DNA of 64,000 nucleotides, from the NCBI RefSeq assembly GCF_017654505.1, contig NC_054540.1:44190054-44254053 (forward strand), in the 5' to 3' direction. Source of the DNA: Polyodon spathula (lineage: Eukaryota; Chordata; Actinopteri; Acipenseriformes; Polyodontidae). The translations under genes and the position numbers were made by a program. How positions within the stretch are numbered: the stretch's first letter is position 1; each line of letters begins with the position of its first letter. The notes under the pieces were generated by a model. It searched no databases. It saw only the letters and a program-made list of their open reading frames with translations, and was not told where the DNA came from. This document shows positions 35,201-46,927 of the stretch, one piece after another.

Positions 35201-35759
35201 TTAACCAAATGTTATTCTCAACTTAACTCGATACTCAAGATAGTCTTAGCCCAGTTGTTTGAGCCAGATATTGAATCGCTGGTTCAAACAAAGGTCCCAG
35301 GTATTAGGAAGCAGCAGTAGCAGTCATTAATACTCCTTGGGCCCGATGTTCGATCTTCACACAATCCCCTCGCTATATTTGTGCCTCACAAATAAATAGT
35401 GCTTTGGCACAAAATGAGAGATATTCCAAAACAGCACAAAGCAGTTATGAGACATTGAAATATAGCAGTTTTTTGAGCAATTCACAAATCTGTTTGTGCC
35501 TCGCAAAACCGTCTGCGCATTCACTATCAATATCACACAACAGCCAAGCGAGAATGCAGAATGATGGACAGTCACCCTTAGTAATGCGACAAGCTGCTAT
35601 CATTGGTGTTCCCACAGTATGTACCAATATGACAGCAGACGAGACCACACAATATATCGTGCTCACATGCATACGGACCATTCAAATACACAACTGGCTC
35701 CATAGCTAGGCACAGAGTTTTCATGTAATATGTCATGTATTAATGTACTGATAACACCG

Positions 35760-36255
35760 TGTAACAATTTTTTTTAAATTTTTTTTTTGTTCCTGGGTAG
35801 TAAGTGTTATTTTCTAATTGCTTATGCCACAAAAGTATAGAAAATGGCTATTATTCCCCCCAAACTTTGTTTTTGTGACCAGGACAGTGATATTTCAAAA
35901 TATCACTATTTCCAATGGGAAAACGGGCAAATGTGTGTCTTTTTGTTCACATAAAGTCAGAAAAAAATAACATATGAATCCAAATTAACATGTATTTATA
36001 CTAAAGTAATACAAAAATGACTACAAAAGATTTAGAAGTGAGTAGTTTTCCGAGTTTTTTGTTTTTTTCTGACTTTATGTGAACAAAAAAATACACATTT
36101 GCCCATTTTCCCATTGGAAATAGTGATATTTTGAAATATCACTGTCCTGGTCACAAAAGCAAAGTTTGTGGGGAATAATAGCCATTTTATATACTTTTGA
36201 GGGATAAGCAATTAAGAAATAACACTTACTACCCAGGAACAAAAATTGTGTTACA
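35760..36255. mobile_element. 496-bp palindromic element with about 200-bp arms
   Basis: The left arm (35760-35968) and right arm (about 36060-36255) are inverted copies with around 90% identity by eye, including GACCAGGACAGTGATATTTC and GTTCACATAAAGTCAG. The ends are TGTAACA/TGTTACA. The unmatched centre is about 90 bp. No coding frame. It behaves like a foldback or MITE-type element; no target duplication is obvious and I cannot name the family. Confidence 0.85.
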
Positions 36256-37137
36256 TGCCACTGTTTATTGAATACAGACAGTATTGTATCACAAGAAAAT
36301 ACTATATAATCAAACTTATATCAATATATAAGTCGTGCCATGACAAAGTCTACTGTGGTAGCACACTCTCCCATCTGTAAATGTAACGAGTTCATTCACC
36401 TGCAAAGTAAACATCAATCAAGCATTTCTATATACACAATACATAGAAATGCGTTGTTATTCATTCTACTCACCCATTTGAACATCATGATTAAGCCGTT
36501 TGTAAGGTTTTGAGTGTTGCCGGAATGGATTTTTTTTGTTATGCCATTTTTTTTGTAAGAATAATAATTAATTCTAAATATGCTCCTAAAATGTTAATTG
36601 TAGCCTACTATGATTTCTCAATAAATGAACAGTCTCTGTACAATTAGCAACACCTACATTCATCAGACTGGTCAGCTGCATAAAGGCGGCCAGAAATTAC
36701 AGTTAACACAACTGTTTGTCCTGCCTCAGCTAACTTATGATTGGACTGCTGCAGAGAAAATACACGTCTTTGATTGGTTGATCGTATCACTGGTCTGATT
36801 TTAGGAAAACGTTAACTGCAGCTGCCCACCCCTCACCTGTAATGCACAGCAACCTATGGAATAGCCAAATAAAGCAATGTTCCACAAGATAGGTGTATGA
36901 TGTATTTATACAATTAATTTACAGATGTATGGCAACACACAGCAAAGATAACAGGCAGACCCCCACTCCCCTCTTCATCCTTCTCTCAATCTTCATTTCC
37001 ACCCTTTGATGGCACACGTTGGATGCCGATATGCCTGCGGAGCAGTGAAGAACACATATAACTGTATATGTAAACACACTGCCGCTGTCCATCATATCAA
37101 TACAGTGATAAAGCACATAACTGATCCGCCCATCCAA

Positions 37138-37140
<3 letters not shown>

Positions 37141-37175
<35 letters not shown>
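37141..37175. repeat. Poly(G) run of 35
   Basis: Uninterrupted G on the + strand. Others are at 45808-45831 (24 G) and 61255-61275 (21 G). Such lengths may be miscalled in assembly. Confidence 0.95.
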
Positions 37176-37177
<2 letters not shown>

Positions 37178-37239
37178 TGGCGTTCTGTACTATTGTACCC
37201 AACTCCATAGTGGACTGTTACTCTGATACTATTTGAGCC

Positions 37240-37310
37240 AGCGGTGCGCAGTTATTGGAACTAGCGGTACGCCGTTATTGGAACTAGTGCATCGCAATTA
37301 ATGCACAGAT
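37240..37310. repeat. Short tandem repeat, about 27-bp unit, 2-3 copies
   Basis: AGCGGTGCGCAGTTATTGGA, then CTAGCGGTACGCCGTTATTG, then CTAGTGCATCGCAATTAATG. The third copy is diverged. Confidence 0.65.
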
Positions 37311-38389
37311 ATTAGTATATTCAGACAAATTTGATTGCTCTATGTGCATATTGAATGTCCACATAGAATACATTTGCATCACATTTTTCTGTTGACCGAT
37401 GCATTACCATATGCTAAAGGAATAAAAGGAAGGCAGTGTGCTGGTCAGAGGTGAGTGCATGTTTCCACACTTGTCTGTTGTGCATGGGAATACGCTATAA
37501 ACGTCACTATGATATGAACATGTTATATATGTTACGGAAACAAAAAAAAAGAGGCTTATTGCTTGTATGTTTTTGCCGCAAATTGACTATGGTGATGCAG
37601 TATATAGTATGCAGTATATCACCATCAACTTTAGGTAAACTGGACTCGCTATGTCATGCAGCATAGAGGTACAATACAAATACAAGATTTAATACTCATC
37701 ATTGTATATTATATGATTTGGTAGGCTGGACTTCTTTGGCTTTACGTAGGTTGAAGCACTGGTATATTCTGGTATATAAGGCTATTCAATTTAAATTATA
37801 TGAATATACTTATTTAAATGAATACCTTATAGCTTCCCATAGTAACAGTAGACTCAGATCTCATTCTTTTTTGCATTTTCAAATCCCAAATTTGCATACT
37901 GAGGCTGGTAAAGGCTCCTTTGCTGACTTGCTGCTACCTGCTTGGCTAGGTCTCACTTGTAAAATAGGTTTTAATCTCAATATATATTATAATCTCTGGT
38001 ATTGACTGTTGATCTACTAATAAACATAGTCGGCAACCAGTTTGGGGTCATACAAGCACTAATATATTTGTGCACAGCTTTTGCAAAGGCTTTGTTGGGC
38101 ACACAAGCCGTCATCTTATATATAATAGATAATACAATGACGACTTGTGTGTCTAGAAAAAAAAAAGTTTTTTGAATGTTTTTTTCTGGTTTTCTGTATT
38201 CCGAAAGTATCCTAATACTAAGTGGGTATTCGGTATCATGTTTTCGAAATACTGGTATCCAGAATACGGATGGATTAATTTGGAATACCCTGTTTACATG
38301 GCATGGAATAGCTATTCAAATTTTCCACTATTCAGAATACAACTGGAATCCTGATAGAACAGGACAACTGAAACAGGTACCTGGATAGC

Positions 38390-38833
38390 AATAGGGGTGC
38401 AGTCAATTGCACCTAACGTGCGGCAGGTGTGCGACCTCATAAAAACCCTTCATTATCTCCTCACTGTTTGCTCTAGTACTGGGGAATTTAATATGTTCCT
38501 CAGCACACTGCAGCAATGTGGTTATGAACCGGTCGAAGTGGCGGACACGGCTGACTGAATGATCCCAACAGTATCACCTGCTAGCTTCTGGAAGGTCCCG
38601 GTAGCCAGGATACACATACAGACAGACACTACCAATTGCTCAGACAAGGCATGACTGTGCAGGTTTGTTCTGGCCAGGTCATCATGCAGCATGTGGCATA
38701 GATGAGTCGAGACGATAGCTGTACTTGATTTACTCATTGCTGAGCTCCTCATATGTGTGCCGAGGCCGGTACACCCTTTCAGCATATCTTCACCTATGTC
38801 AGGGTTGCTGTTGCTGGGTGTGCCTTGCATCAT
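38390..38833 (-). pseudogene. PIF/Harbinger (HARBI1-like) transposase fragment
   Basis: The minus-strand frame includes SVCMCILATGTFQKLAGDTVGI, the helix-turn-helix part of Harbinger transposases (family pattern: few residues after 'GSYQ/TFQ' then 'GISKSTVS'). It continues past a frameshift into TTLLQCAEEHIKFPSTRANSEEIMKGFYEVAHLP near 38500-38420, where the GxIDCTH catalytic start should follow; instead a stop appears. Only the DNA-binding part and the beginning of the DDE domain are present. A host HARBI1 gene is unlikely given the decay. Confidence 0.65.
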
Positions 38834-39724
38834 TCACATCCACATGTCGACGAACATGCTGCATGCTACCCACATTTCCCATTGTTGCCTGTTTGTAGTC
38901 AGTGCTGGAATGGTAGTGTGCGTGGAGTTAACGCAGTCCTTTTACAATCCTTATTCTGCGCATCACAAACCTGGTTTTGTGCTTGGCACATACCTTCGAA
39001 TATACCAGGATCACGCATGTTGTCGGCCACTCCCCCCATTTTGCGCGATTCATACATTTTATTTCTGCACAGTTCAGAATGGACATTTCGAATATGGCAA
39101 CTTGGCACAATTTTGGCACAACGGCCATTTGCGACACGCATACCCCTTTCGAATATCGGGCCCTTTGTCTTTATCTTTTGCTGAGTGCTAAAAAAAACTA
39201 TTGATCCGTATCTATTTATAGTTTGCAATTCTTTTTTACTGCTGGGACAAACATGGAATTTTCATGTTCGGCTATTCTTTCAAAATTTAGATATTCGTAC
39301 GAATATTTGTTTTAAAAACATTATCAAAGCCATTATATGTAACATTGTATTAAAGTTGAAAAAAATCTCAGAAGAAAGAAAGGCCTTACTTCACCCTTGT
39401 GAATTAATTAAAAACAAAGAAAGCAATAAAGTAGTTAAATCTTGTTTGTATTTCAAGTAAAAACAAAATAGACAACACTTTTTAAAAAAAAATAATCGCT
39501 GGCATTGTTGTGTCTTTGCAATAAACAAAGTGGACATAGGCACATTTTCATAAAGTAATGAGTTTTTAACTTGACTAAACACTTTAATAATAATAATAAA
39601 AAATTAACTTTTTTTTTTTTTTTTTTTTTTGCATTCCTCTTAATAAAAATTAGGATTGCATGATGAAAGAAAATTAAAACGTTGATTATTATACAAGTCA
39701 TTTCTTTTGCAAGTATGACCTGTT

Positions 39725-41310
39725 TCATAACAATATGCCCCACATGTCATCCAGTTCCTCTTAAAATAAACAAATCCCCTGGGCTGGATGAGATCCTCTC
39801 AGTAGTACTCAAAGAAATGAAAGAAATAATTTACAAACCGCTAACCAAGATCATGCAGCAGTCTCTTGACACAGGAGTGGTACCAACAGACTGGAAAATT
39901 GCAAATGTAATACCGATCCACAAAAAGGGAAACAAAACTGAACCAGGTAACTACAGTCCAGTAAGCCTGACTTCTATTATATGCAAACTTATGGAAACTA
40001 TAATAAGATCCAAGATGGAAAATTACCTATATGGTAACAGGGTCCTGGGAGACAGTCAACATGGTTTTAGGAAAGGGAGATCGTGTCTAACTAACTTGCT
40101 TGATTTTTTTGAGGATGCAACATCGATAATGGATAATTGCAAAGCATGTGACATGGTTTATTTAGATTTCCAGAAAGCTTTTGACAAAGTCCCGCACAAA
40201 AGATTAATTCTCAAACTGAACGCAGTTGGGATTCAAAGAAACGCATGTACATGGATTAGGGAGTGGTTAACATGTAGAAAACAGAAAGTACTTATTAGAG
40301 GAAAAACCTCAGAATGGAGTGTGGTAACCAACGGTGTACCACAGGGATCAGTATTAGGTCCTCTGCTATTCCTAATCTACATTAATGATTTAGATTCTGG
40401 TATAGTAAGCAAACTTGTTAAATTTGCAGACGACACAAAAGTAGGAGGAGTGGCAAACACTGTTGCAGCAGCAAAGGTCATTCAGAATGATCTAGACAAG
40501 ATTCAGAACTGGGCAGACACATGGCAAATGACATTTAATAGAGAAAAGTGTAAGGTACTGCACGCAGGAAATAAAAATGTACATTATAAATATCATATGG
40601 GAGATACTGAAATTGGAGAAGGAATCTATGAAAAAGACCTAGGAGTTTTTGTTGACTCAGAAATGTCTTCATCTAGACAATGTGGGGAAGCTATAAAAAA
40701 GGCTAACAAGATGCTCGGATACATTGTGAAAAGTGTTGAATTTAAATCAAGGGAAGTAATGTTAAAACTGTACAATACACTAGTAAGACCTCATCTTGAA
40801 TATTGTGTGCAGTTCTAGTCACCTATCTATAAAAAAGATATTGCTGCTCTAGAAAGAGTGCAAAGAAGAGTGACCAGAATTATCCCGGGCTTAAAAGGCA
40901 TGTCATGTGCAGACAGGCTAAAAGAATTTAATCTGTTCAGTCTTGAACAAAGAAGACTACGTGGCGACCTAATTCAAGCATTCAACATTCTAAAAAGTAT
41001 TGACAGTGTCGACCCAAGGGACTTTTTCAGCCTGAAAAAAGAAACAAGGACCAGGGGTCACAAATGGAGATTAGACAAAGGGGCATTCAGAACAGAAAAT
41101 AGGAGGCACTTTTTTACATAGAGAATTGTGAGGGTCTGGAATCAACTCCCCAGTAATGTTGTTGAAGCTGACACCCTGGGATCCTTCAAGAAGCTGCTTG
41201 ATGAGATTTTGGGATCAATAAGCTACTAACAACCAAACGAGCAAGATGGGCCCAATGGCCTCCTCTCGTTTGTAAACTTTCTTATGTTGTTATGTTCTTA
41301 TGTTCTTATA
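39725..41310 (+). mobile_element. CR1-like LINE, 5'-truncated, with near-complete reverse transcriptase
   Basis: The RT frame (about 39758-40818) has [56 protein letters not shown] and FADD (codons at 40423-40434). A TAG at 40816-40818 replaces what is tryptophan in the other copy; the same frame then continues to the C-terminal domain (ending about 41228) with one further TAG in HFFT*R. The 3' end is a short tandem tail of about 8 bp per unit (TTCTTATG-like), a CR1-type trait. The 5' part, including the endonuclease, is missing, and there is a deletion near 39750. Confidence 0.9.
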
Positions 41311-44300
41311 ATATTGCAGACAGAAATGGACCCAGATTGACTCGCTTCTTATATATACATATATAGGAAGTTACAGAAAAATAGTTTCTGTGACGTCAGA
41401 AATTACGAGAACGAAGGTAGAACAGCACAGAAAAACAAAATCCCATTTGGTTTAACCCATTTAAATCCCTTGAATAATCTCCTGCAAAGTGAAAGTGAAT
41501 TGTTATGAAAGACAGAGGAAAACACTCCCAGACAATACCACTGTAAGAGTCGTAAGCATTTACAAAAGGGAAGCAAGCAATGAATAATGAACCTCAGACT
41601 GTAAATCAACTGGCAACTCAGATATAAGTAAAATAAATGGAATTGTGGTTAATCAGGTTCAAGAGGCCAGTTCTGTGTGGGAAAGATACATTTAGCACAT
41701 TAAAGCAACATGGCTGAAATAATCAGGGAGCTGAGAAACTCCTAAAGGTCTTGAGCTTGGTCAGAAAGGAGGGAGGGATTTTTTTTTTTTTAGTGTAGCC
41801 TGTGGCTTTCCTGCTTTCTTTGACATTTCATTTTGAATCATTTAAATGTCAAATTACAGCCTCTCTTATCAGTGTGTCATCGCTGGAGTTCATTAAAGGA
41901 ACAAGAAGATGCTTCTCGCTGCTAGAAGATGCAAGAAGCTAATACTTGTGTAAGATCAGAGGAGCTTTCTGCATGGCTGTTGTGGAAAGCATTCAATTAG
42001 GGCATACAGGGTGAATCATTAATTACAGTTGCAGTCCTATTTTAATTTTATACTCAAATATAATGAGTCTCTGTGCAACATATCTCTTCTAAAAGTTTAC
42101 CTTGCTATTTTTGAACAGCATGTTTACCTTGTTTTTCCCTTGGTTATACTATGCATTTACTATAGTTTACCCTGGTTTGCCAAGTTTATTAATATGCTTT
42201 ACCATACCTTGCTATTCTACAATGCTTACCTGTACTTTACCATGCCTCCACTCTGCTTTATTACACTCTGCTCTGCTTTTATTGTGGGAGACTTTTATAA
42301 GAGATTCTTGTGTCATGGCTTGTGACCTAGATCTATTTATGTCACACCAACTATGCCACATTACGTTTAAAGGAAATAAGGAATTCTATTTAATTGTTAT
42401 AGATTTTGCTAACTATTTATTTCAGCACCCCGGTTAATGATATTGACAGCAGGAGCAGCACCCAGACCATACTAAACCAGGGAAGACACAAAGGTAGGTA
42501 TAAATCAATTTGTTTTATTATACTCAAATAAGAACCAGGTCGAAAGTCAAATCTGCAAGGACATCCGATACAAATCGTCAAAACCAATTAAACAATCAGG
42601 CTATAAAATGCAGAATGCAATATATAAAAGTCAAGTAAAAACCAATCCATAAAATACAAGTTAAAATATATTCATCTTACTATTTTCCTGGCCAGCTCAT
42701 CAGTGTTCCCAGATTTAGAAATTACCAATTTTCACTTCCCTAACAGGGGGTGCCACTTCACCACTGAGCCTAGCCTCACAGCCTGAGCAGCTCTCAATGG
42801 TAAGTATGTATCTCTCTCCTCCACCACGCATAGCCCCATCGAGTCAAACAGGTAGGACGATCCAATTCAGTAGCTGCGCTGTTTCTGTGGTGACACCCTC
42901 CCAGCAACGCGTACACTGCACCGCTCACAGGAATAGACCCCCACAGAGAAGCAAAGAGAACAGAAAGTGGTTTAAGTCTTACTAATCAGTATGTCTCTTT
43001 AATATTCACTAAATGCTGGCTGTAATTCACCATAATATCATTGTGCTCAGAAAGATAAACACAGTGCATCTAACTTATCATTTAATTATGTGATCTATAG
43101 TTCACGCTTCCCCCCATTCAAGCCTTAATTCATCATGGGAGTTATTCACCACCTGCAACGCACTTCACGTATGACAGTGGGTAATAATTTGCAAAACAAC
43201 TCTTTTGATCTTGCTTCTTGTTTTGTCTTGTCTGCCCTCCTGGACAAACACACACACAGTATTACTCCATCATGCCACTCGTTTGGTTAGTTCTCTTCCT
43301 GAGTTTGAATTCTGACTGGCTTATATCCAACAGTCTATTGCTTTCACCTGCAACCATTTTAGTAACTCAGTCATGCGCTCCGGTCTCCCTGCCAACCAGA
43401 TGTTCCAAGAAGAGCCTCCGGGTAACACAAAAACAATAAATACATTCACACTCAAAAATCGTGCTCAAAATCATTACAAATGTGAAGAAAATAAACACAT
43501 ATACTAATACTATTACTACTAAAATATGAAGTACGTCTCCCAAGATATTTGCATAGTTTAGCTTACTCGATTAGAAGACATATCCCCTAAAGGTATTTGA
43601 AGCTGTCTTTCTTCTACATCACCGGTCACAAGACAGACAATAATCGACTTAAAAAGATATAACTTGGTGTATTTGCCATCTTGGTCCCAACTTTTCTGTA
43701 GTTGAGAACATTATTCTAACTTTCATACCCTCTGGCCTGACTGGCTGGGTACCTGGAGCTTTTTATAATGATCCTTAACATTTTTTTAAATGTTACATTC
43801 CTTATTAGGTGTGTGTGATGTTTGTTGACCTCATCACTGACCTCACAATGACTGCCATGACTGCCTCTCCTGTTTGCACTGGCCTGGTCAGTTTGAACCC
43901 AGACCAGTTTGAGTGAAGATGTGTTTCCTTTAACTTTTCAGAACATGTTTCTTTGTTCACTGATGACTGTGCCAGACCTTCCTCAGGTAAGGGTGGAGTT
44001 CCAGAGTAGTCTCTTGGGAGGTAGATTCTGTAGAGTCAGAAGTTGAGTCTTTTCTTCTTCAGTTTTCAATTGAATTGATGCAGTTCTTTGGTAGATGGTG
44101 TTTTCAATACTTCAGTGTTGACGCACCCCCTATTGGCCAGTGTCAGTTCTCAGAAGATTTCAGCATGGTGAGAATGTAAAGAGATATGTATAGAGATATC
44201 TCAACAGATTTAGGGAATATAACAGGGAATTCCAGGGAATGTCATCCCGATAGTATTTGCATTGTGTGGCAAGATCGTGGCGTTATGACAGGGGTACACA

Positions 44301-44690
44301 GTTCTGGTGCTTGAGGTGCAGAGGCCCTCCTGGTGTTTGCTCCTCCTTTGTATTAAATGGCCTTATTGAACCAATGGAACCTCCTTCCAAGTCTTAACCT
44401 GCTCATTATTTAATGATACCTTGGAGGGCTGCACACTTTAAGGACAGATTTTGTGCGCTCCTGCTTTTTGACATCTCCAGATTACATTATGACGTCATGG
44501 TGCTACAGATTCCCTCCTAAGCATCACATTCTGTTCAACAGCATGTGTGTCTTTGCTGTGATGCCAGGGGCCCTGACCATTACTCCTGTCAGGAGACTCC
44601 AACTCCACGCTTCTTTCTCCAATCCCATGTCAGTTGTATGTTCAAAAAATACATGTCAATTTGGGTGATAGCAGGACTATTACTGTTTTA
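41311..44690. other. No recognisable gene; upstream flank of TBC1D21
   Basis: Intergenic DNA. The first coding exon and promoter of TBC1D21 may lie within this stretch, or close to 44.5 kb, but I could not identify them with any confidence. Confidence 0.5.
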
Positions 44691-44695
44691 TGTAG

Positions 44696-44824
44696 CTCCA
44701 GCACCAGCCTCCCCCTCAGAAGAAGTGGCCCCCTATAGGCCCTAGTGAGTGGAACAGCTTCTTCAATGAGCAAGGTGAGCTGCAGGATTCTCAAAGGACT
44801 GTCATGCATGAGATCTTCACCAAG
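44696..44824 (+). CDS. tbc1d21: TBC1D21 first recognised exon
   Basis: Codes for PPIGPSEWNSFFNEQGEL and DSQRTVMHEIFTK. The donor is GTCAGT at 44825. Two acceptors are possible: TAG before 44696 or CAG before 44720, both in the same frame. The upstream in-frame codon at 44693 is a stop, so it is not the first exon. Confidence 0.85.
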
Positions 44825-45119
44825 GTCAGTGTTGAAACATTTACTGAGGACCTCTTTTCACTGTATTTTGAATGTTGTGTTGAAATGTTAGTAAGTGGGT
44901 CAATACAATTGAGTGTTGGAGTTGTGAAGCCATTGTGTTTCTGTATTTAGGGGCTCCATCCATCAGTCAGGACTGCAGGCTGGGAGTTTCTGATGAACTT
45001 TCACCCCTGGTACAGTGAGGAAGCGGCAAGGAGCTTGTACAGGATGAGAAGAGAGTAAAGAGGGAGGGAAGGGGCATGCGTGAATTCTTCTTCTTCTTCT
45101 TCTTCTTCTTCTTCTTCTT

Positions 45120-45150
<31 letters not shown>

Positions 45151-46867
45151 TTATTATTATTATTATTATTATTTATAAATTCTCAGTTATTTATAGTCAG
45201 GCCATCAGAAGCGAAGAGTCTGGCCAGAGGGCCTCCATAGGGTAAAAAAGGGAGTAGGCATTCATAATATCAGGATGTTCTGGTCATATTGCAAACAGGT
45301 TCAGTGACATCATCGTTTGGTATCCATGTTGTTAGAGGGGTTGACATCAGGAGATATACCATAGTATCAATTGGTTTTACTCTAATGAAGATTACTAGAA
45401 AGGAATAGGCATGTAGGAATATTCTAACTGGAAGAGGTGCTCGGAATCTTTGAAATTGTGATCCATAGCTAATATACACCCAGCGGTGCTTAACTTACTT
45501 AAAATACTAAAATAAAATTTAAAAATAAATAATGACAAGCTTGAAGTCTTTATTTTGGTTAAAGAAAAAGACTTCTAGTTGAATTGTTTGTCATTTCTTG
45601 TGTTTCCAGGAAATTTTATAAAGCTCTGAATGAGACCGTGGTCCAGAATCCACAGGTGATGACAAACAAAGAAGTTGTTTTAACTAGGAACAACATCAGT
45701 AAGTACCAACCTGGCTCAAAGAAGATGGGTCTGTATGTAGATGTCAGTTATACTGGGGGGGGGAAAATCTTCTATCCAGACACACATCTACAATGTTACG
45801 CCCCCTAGGGGGGGGGGGGGGGGGGGGGGGGTCATTTTAGAAGATGGGTCTGTGTGTAGGGGTTAAGGGTGGGTGGGGGGGGGGTGGGGGGGGTGTCTCT
45901 TTTCTAACTTCCCCTTGTTTAATAGACACCAATGTGATCTGCACCTGGGGAGTCTCCTTTAGAATATGGGTCTGTGTGTAGGTGTTAATGTTGGGGGGGG
46001 GGTCTCTTTTAAAAGATGGGTCTATGTGTAGGTGTTAATTCTGGGAGGGGGTGTCTTTTAGAAGATGGGCCTATGTGTAGGTGTTAATTCTGAGGGGGGT
46101 CTCTTTTAGAAGATGGGTCTGTGGGTAGATGTTAATGCTGAGGAGGGGTTGTTTTGGAAGATGGGTCTGTTTGTAGGTGTTAATGCTGGGGGGTGTCTCT
46201 TTTCTAACTTCCCCTTGTTTAATAGACACCGATGTGATCCGCACCTTTGTGGGACCTGGCAAGCCTCTTTGTCAGAAGAAGAGGATTGAGCTCCAGAGAG
46301 TTCTTATTGCCACGTATATCTATGACCGTGTAGCAGGTGAGGCAAGCAGTCGGAGACTATCCATTCAAACTCCAGATAGCTGTGAACCCCACACTCACAA
46401 ACTGACCACCACCACTCTTGTGCCTTTGTCAGGTTACCAGCAGGGCCTCCATGAGATGGGGATGGTTCTGCAGAGTGTGATGAAGACAGAATGCAATGTC
46501 TTCTGGGCGCTGCGGTCCTTGCTGCAGAAGACTGTAAGTGTAAAAGTTAAAGTGAGGGTCAGGACTTTCTACCATGACACCTTCTTCTCATTTATGTCTT
46601 CTAATTAATCATGACTGTGGCTGAAATATTATAGTTACGCATAATTGTCACCCTCTGCCTCTCCCTTTCAGGATTACACGTCCATCATTGACGTAGGAGT
46701 TATGAAGAGCATTAAGTTATTGGAGAAGCTAATCATGTTCTTGGATCCCAAATTTCATACTTTTCTGTGTAAGTTACCCTTTCAGCAAGGGTTCAAATAA
46801 CACTTTTATTGGTAATAATTTACTTTTAAATGTTAGAATCAAGCACGCAATAGGCACTTCATGTCTG

Positions 46868-46927
<60 letters not shown>

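Noticed and set aside
38753..39191. Overlapping 143- and 144-codon plus-strand frames
   Set aside because: They overlap each other in two frames, have no recognisable domains and partly lie antisense to the Harbinger relic.
44453..44668. Possible first exon of TBC1D21
   Set aside because: An ATG-containing frame ends shortly before the first recognised exon, but no donor site in the right phase and no similarity to the TBC1D21 N-terminus could be shown.
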